Below are positions 6,620 to 7,479 of a stretch of 7,479 bases of DNA, piece after piece (position 1 is the stretch's first letter; every line of letters begins with the position of its first letter). The DNA is from an uncultured Lachnospiraceae bacterium (GTDB lineage Bacteria; Bacillota; Clostridia; Lachnospirales; Lachnospiraceae), in the NCBI GenBank assembly GCA_900313435.1, contig OMRF01000160.1, positions 1-7,479 on the forward strand, written 5' to 3'. The notes beneath the pieces are model-generated. The model saw only the letters and a program-made list of their open reading frames with translations. It was not told where the DNA came from and ran no database searches. The translations under genes and the position numbers were made by a program.

Positions 6620-7479
6620 ATGAAGGAACTGATGCTCGGAAACAAAGCCGCGGCAAGAGGTCTCTACGAGGCCGGCTGCGCATTCGTTTCAAGCTATCCG
6701 GGTACTCCGAGCACGGAGATCACAGAAGAAGCAGTAAAGTATGATGACATATACTGCGAGTGGGCGCCTAATGAAAAAGTAGCTCTTGAATCAGCCTTCG
6801 GTGCATGTCTTGCAGGAAAGCGGTCCTTTGCCGGGATGAAGCATGTAGGCCTCAACGTGGCTGCGGATCCGCTCTATACAATGTCCTACACCGGCGTTAA
6901 CGCGGGACTCGTTATCGGCGTGGCTGACGATCCGGGGATGCATTCCTCTCAAAATGAGCAGGACTCAAGACATCACGCCATAGCCTCGAAGGTTCCCATG
7001 CTCTCTCCCTCAGATTCCGCCGAGGCAAGGGAATTCGTCCTTCGGGCCTTTGATATATCAGAGGAATATGATACCCCTGTACTTCTCAAGATGTGCACAA
7101 GGGTATCCCACAGCCAGTCTGCCGTTGAGACCGGCGATAGAAAAGAGTGTTCAAAGCCCTACGAGAAGAACATCTCAAAATACGTAATGACTCCCGCCAA
7201 CGCGATCCGCCGCCATCCCTTCGTAGAGGAACGGATGAAAAAGCTCATTGACCTTGCGGAAGAAAGCGAGCTCAACCGTATTGAAGGCACCGGCAAAGAA
7301 AAAGGAATAATATGCGACGCCACCTCCTACCAGTATGTAAAGGAAGCTACGGAAGGAGACAGCTCTGTATCAATACTTAAGCTTGGAATCGTAAACCCTC
7401 TCCCCGTAAAGAAGATCCTTGATTTTGCGAAAGATAAAAAGGAACTCTTCGTGGTCGAAGAGCTGGATCCCATCATAGA
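6620..7479 (+). CDS. iorA: Indolepyruvate:ferredoxin oxidoreductase alpha subunit (3' end cut by window edge)
   Basis: The first 286 residues are visible. The enzyme oxidatively decarboxylates indolepyruvate and other arylpyruvates from aromatic amino acids: arylpyruvate + CoA + oxidised ferredoxin gives aryl-acetyl-CoA + CO2 + reduced ferredoxin. It acts in the cytosol of anaerobes with a beta subunit (IorB). The N-terminal pyruvate-oxidoreductase fold is clear: LMLGNKAAARGLYEAG, SYPGTPSTEI at 25-34, EWAPNEKVALE at 47-57 (E52 at the position expected to contact the thiamine ring), AGMKHVGLNVAADPL and DDPGMHSSQNEQDSR at 103-117. The family is usually about 580-600 residues, so the thiamine-diphosphate domain and the C-terminal 4Fe-4S segment lie outside the window. 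The kinase stop is 17 nt upstream with no obvious promoter or terminator between, so at least some read-through from the signalling genes is likely. iorB, and often a phenylacetate-CoA ligase gene, would be expected downstream. Confidence 0.95.
   Translation, partial: MKELMLGNKAAARGLYEAGCAFVSSYPGTPSTEITEEAVKYDDIYCEWAPNEKVALESAFGACLAGKRSFAGMKHVGLNVAADPLYTMSYTGVNAGLVIGVADDPGMHSSQNEQDSRHHAIASKVPMLSPSDSAEAREFVLRAFDISEEYDTPVLLKMCTRVSHSQSAVETGDRKECSKPYEKNISKYVMTPANAIRRHPFVEERMKKLIDLAEESELNRIEGTGKEKGIICDATSYQYVKEATEGDSSVSILKLGIVNPLPVKKILDFAKDKKELFVVEELDPII

Overview
The window looks like chromosomal DNA of an anaerobic Firmicute of class Clostridia, most likely Lachnospiraceae (Butyrivibrio or a relative). 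This is inferred from the protein styles (DHH 'exopolyphosphatase-like' protein, LacI-like/GGDEF fusion, PAS-rich hybrid kinase), the strong AGAGGA/AGGGGG ribosome-binding sites, the mid-range base composition and an oxygen-sensitive ferredoxin-dependent oxidoreductase. No mobile elements, RNA genes, CRISPR arrays or phage genes were seen. The window is almost fully coding.

Layout: two gene groups diverge from a control region of about 110 bp (1799-1908). Leftward (minus strand) are a DHH/DHHA1 phosphoesterase (863-1798) and, 43 nt further on, an HD-GYP-type protein (from 819 leftward, cut by the window edge) with a Pro/Ala-rich linker. Rightward (plus strand) are a cytoplasmic LacI-like sensor/diguanylate cyclase (1909-3915), a membrane-anchored three-PAS hybrid histidine kinase (3918-6602, 2 nt after the previous stop) and the start of iorA, the alpha subunit of indolepyruvate:ferredoxin oxidoreductase (6620 to the window end).

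Functional reading: the two arms carry a probable c-di-GMP synthase and a probable c-di-GMP phosphodiesterase, the latter next to a DHH-family phosphoesterase. The predicted divergent promoters overlap base for base, so the arms could be expressed reciprocally. The tight spacing on the right suggests that the cyclase, the kinase and possibly iorA share a transcript, which would place two signalling proteins ahead of an aromatic amino-acid fermentation enzyme. The individual domain calls are well supported. The circuit-level links are inference.
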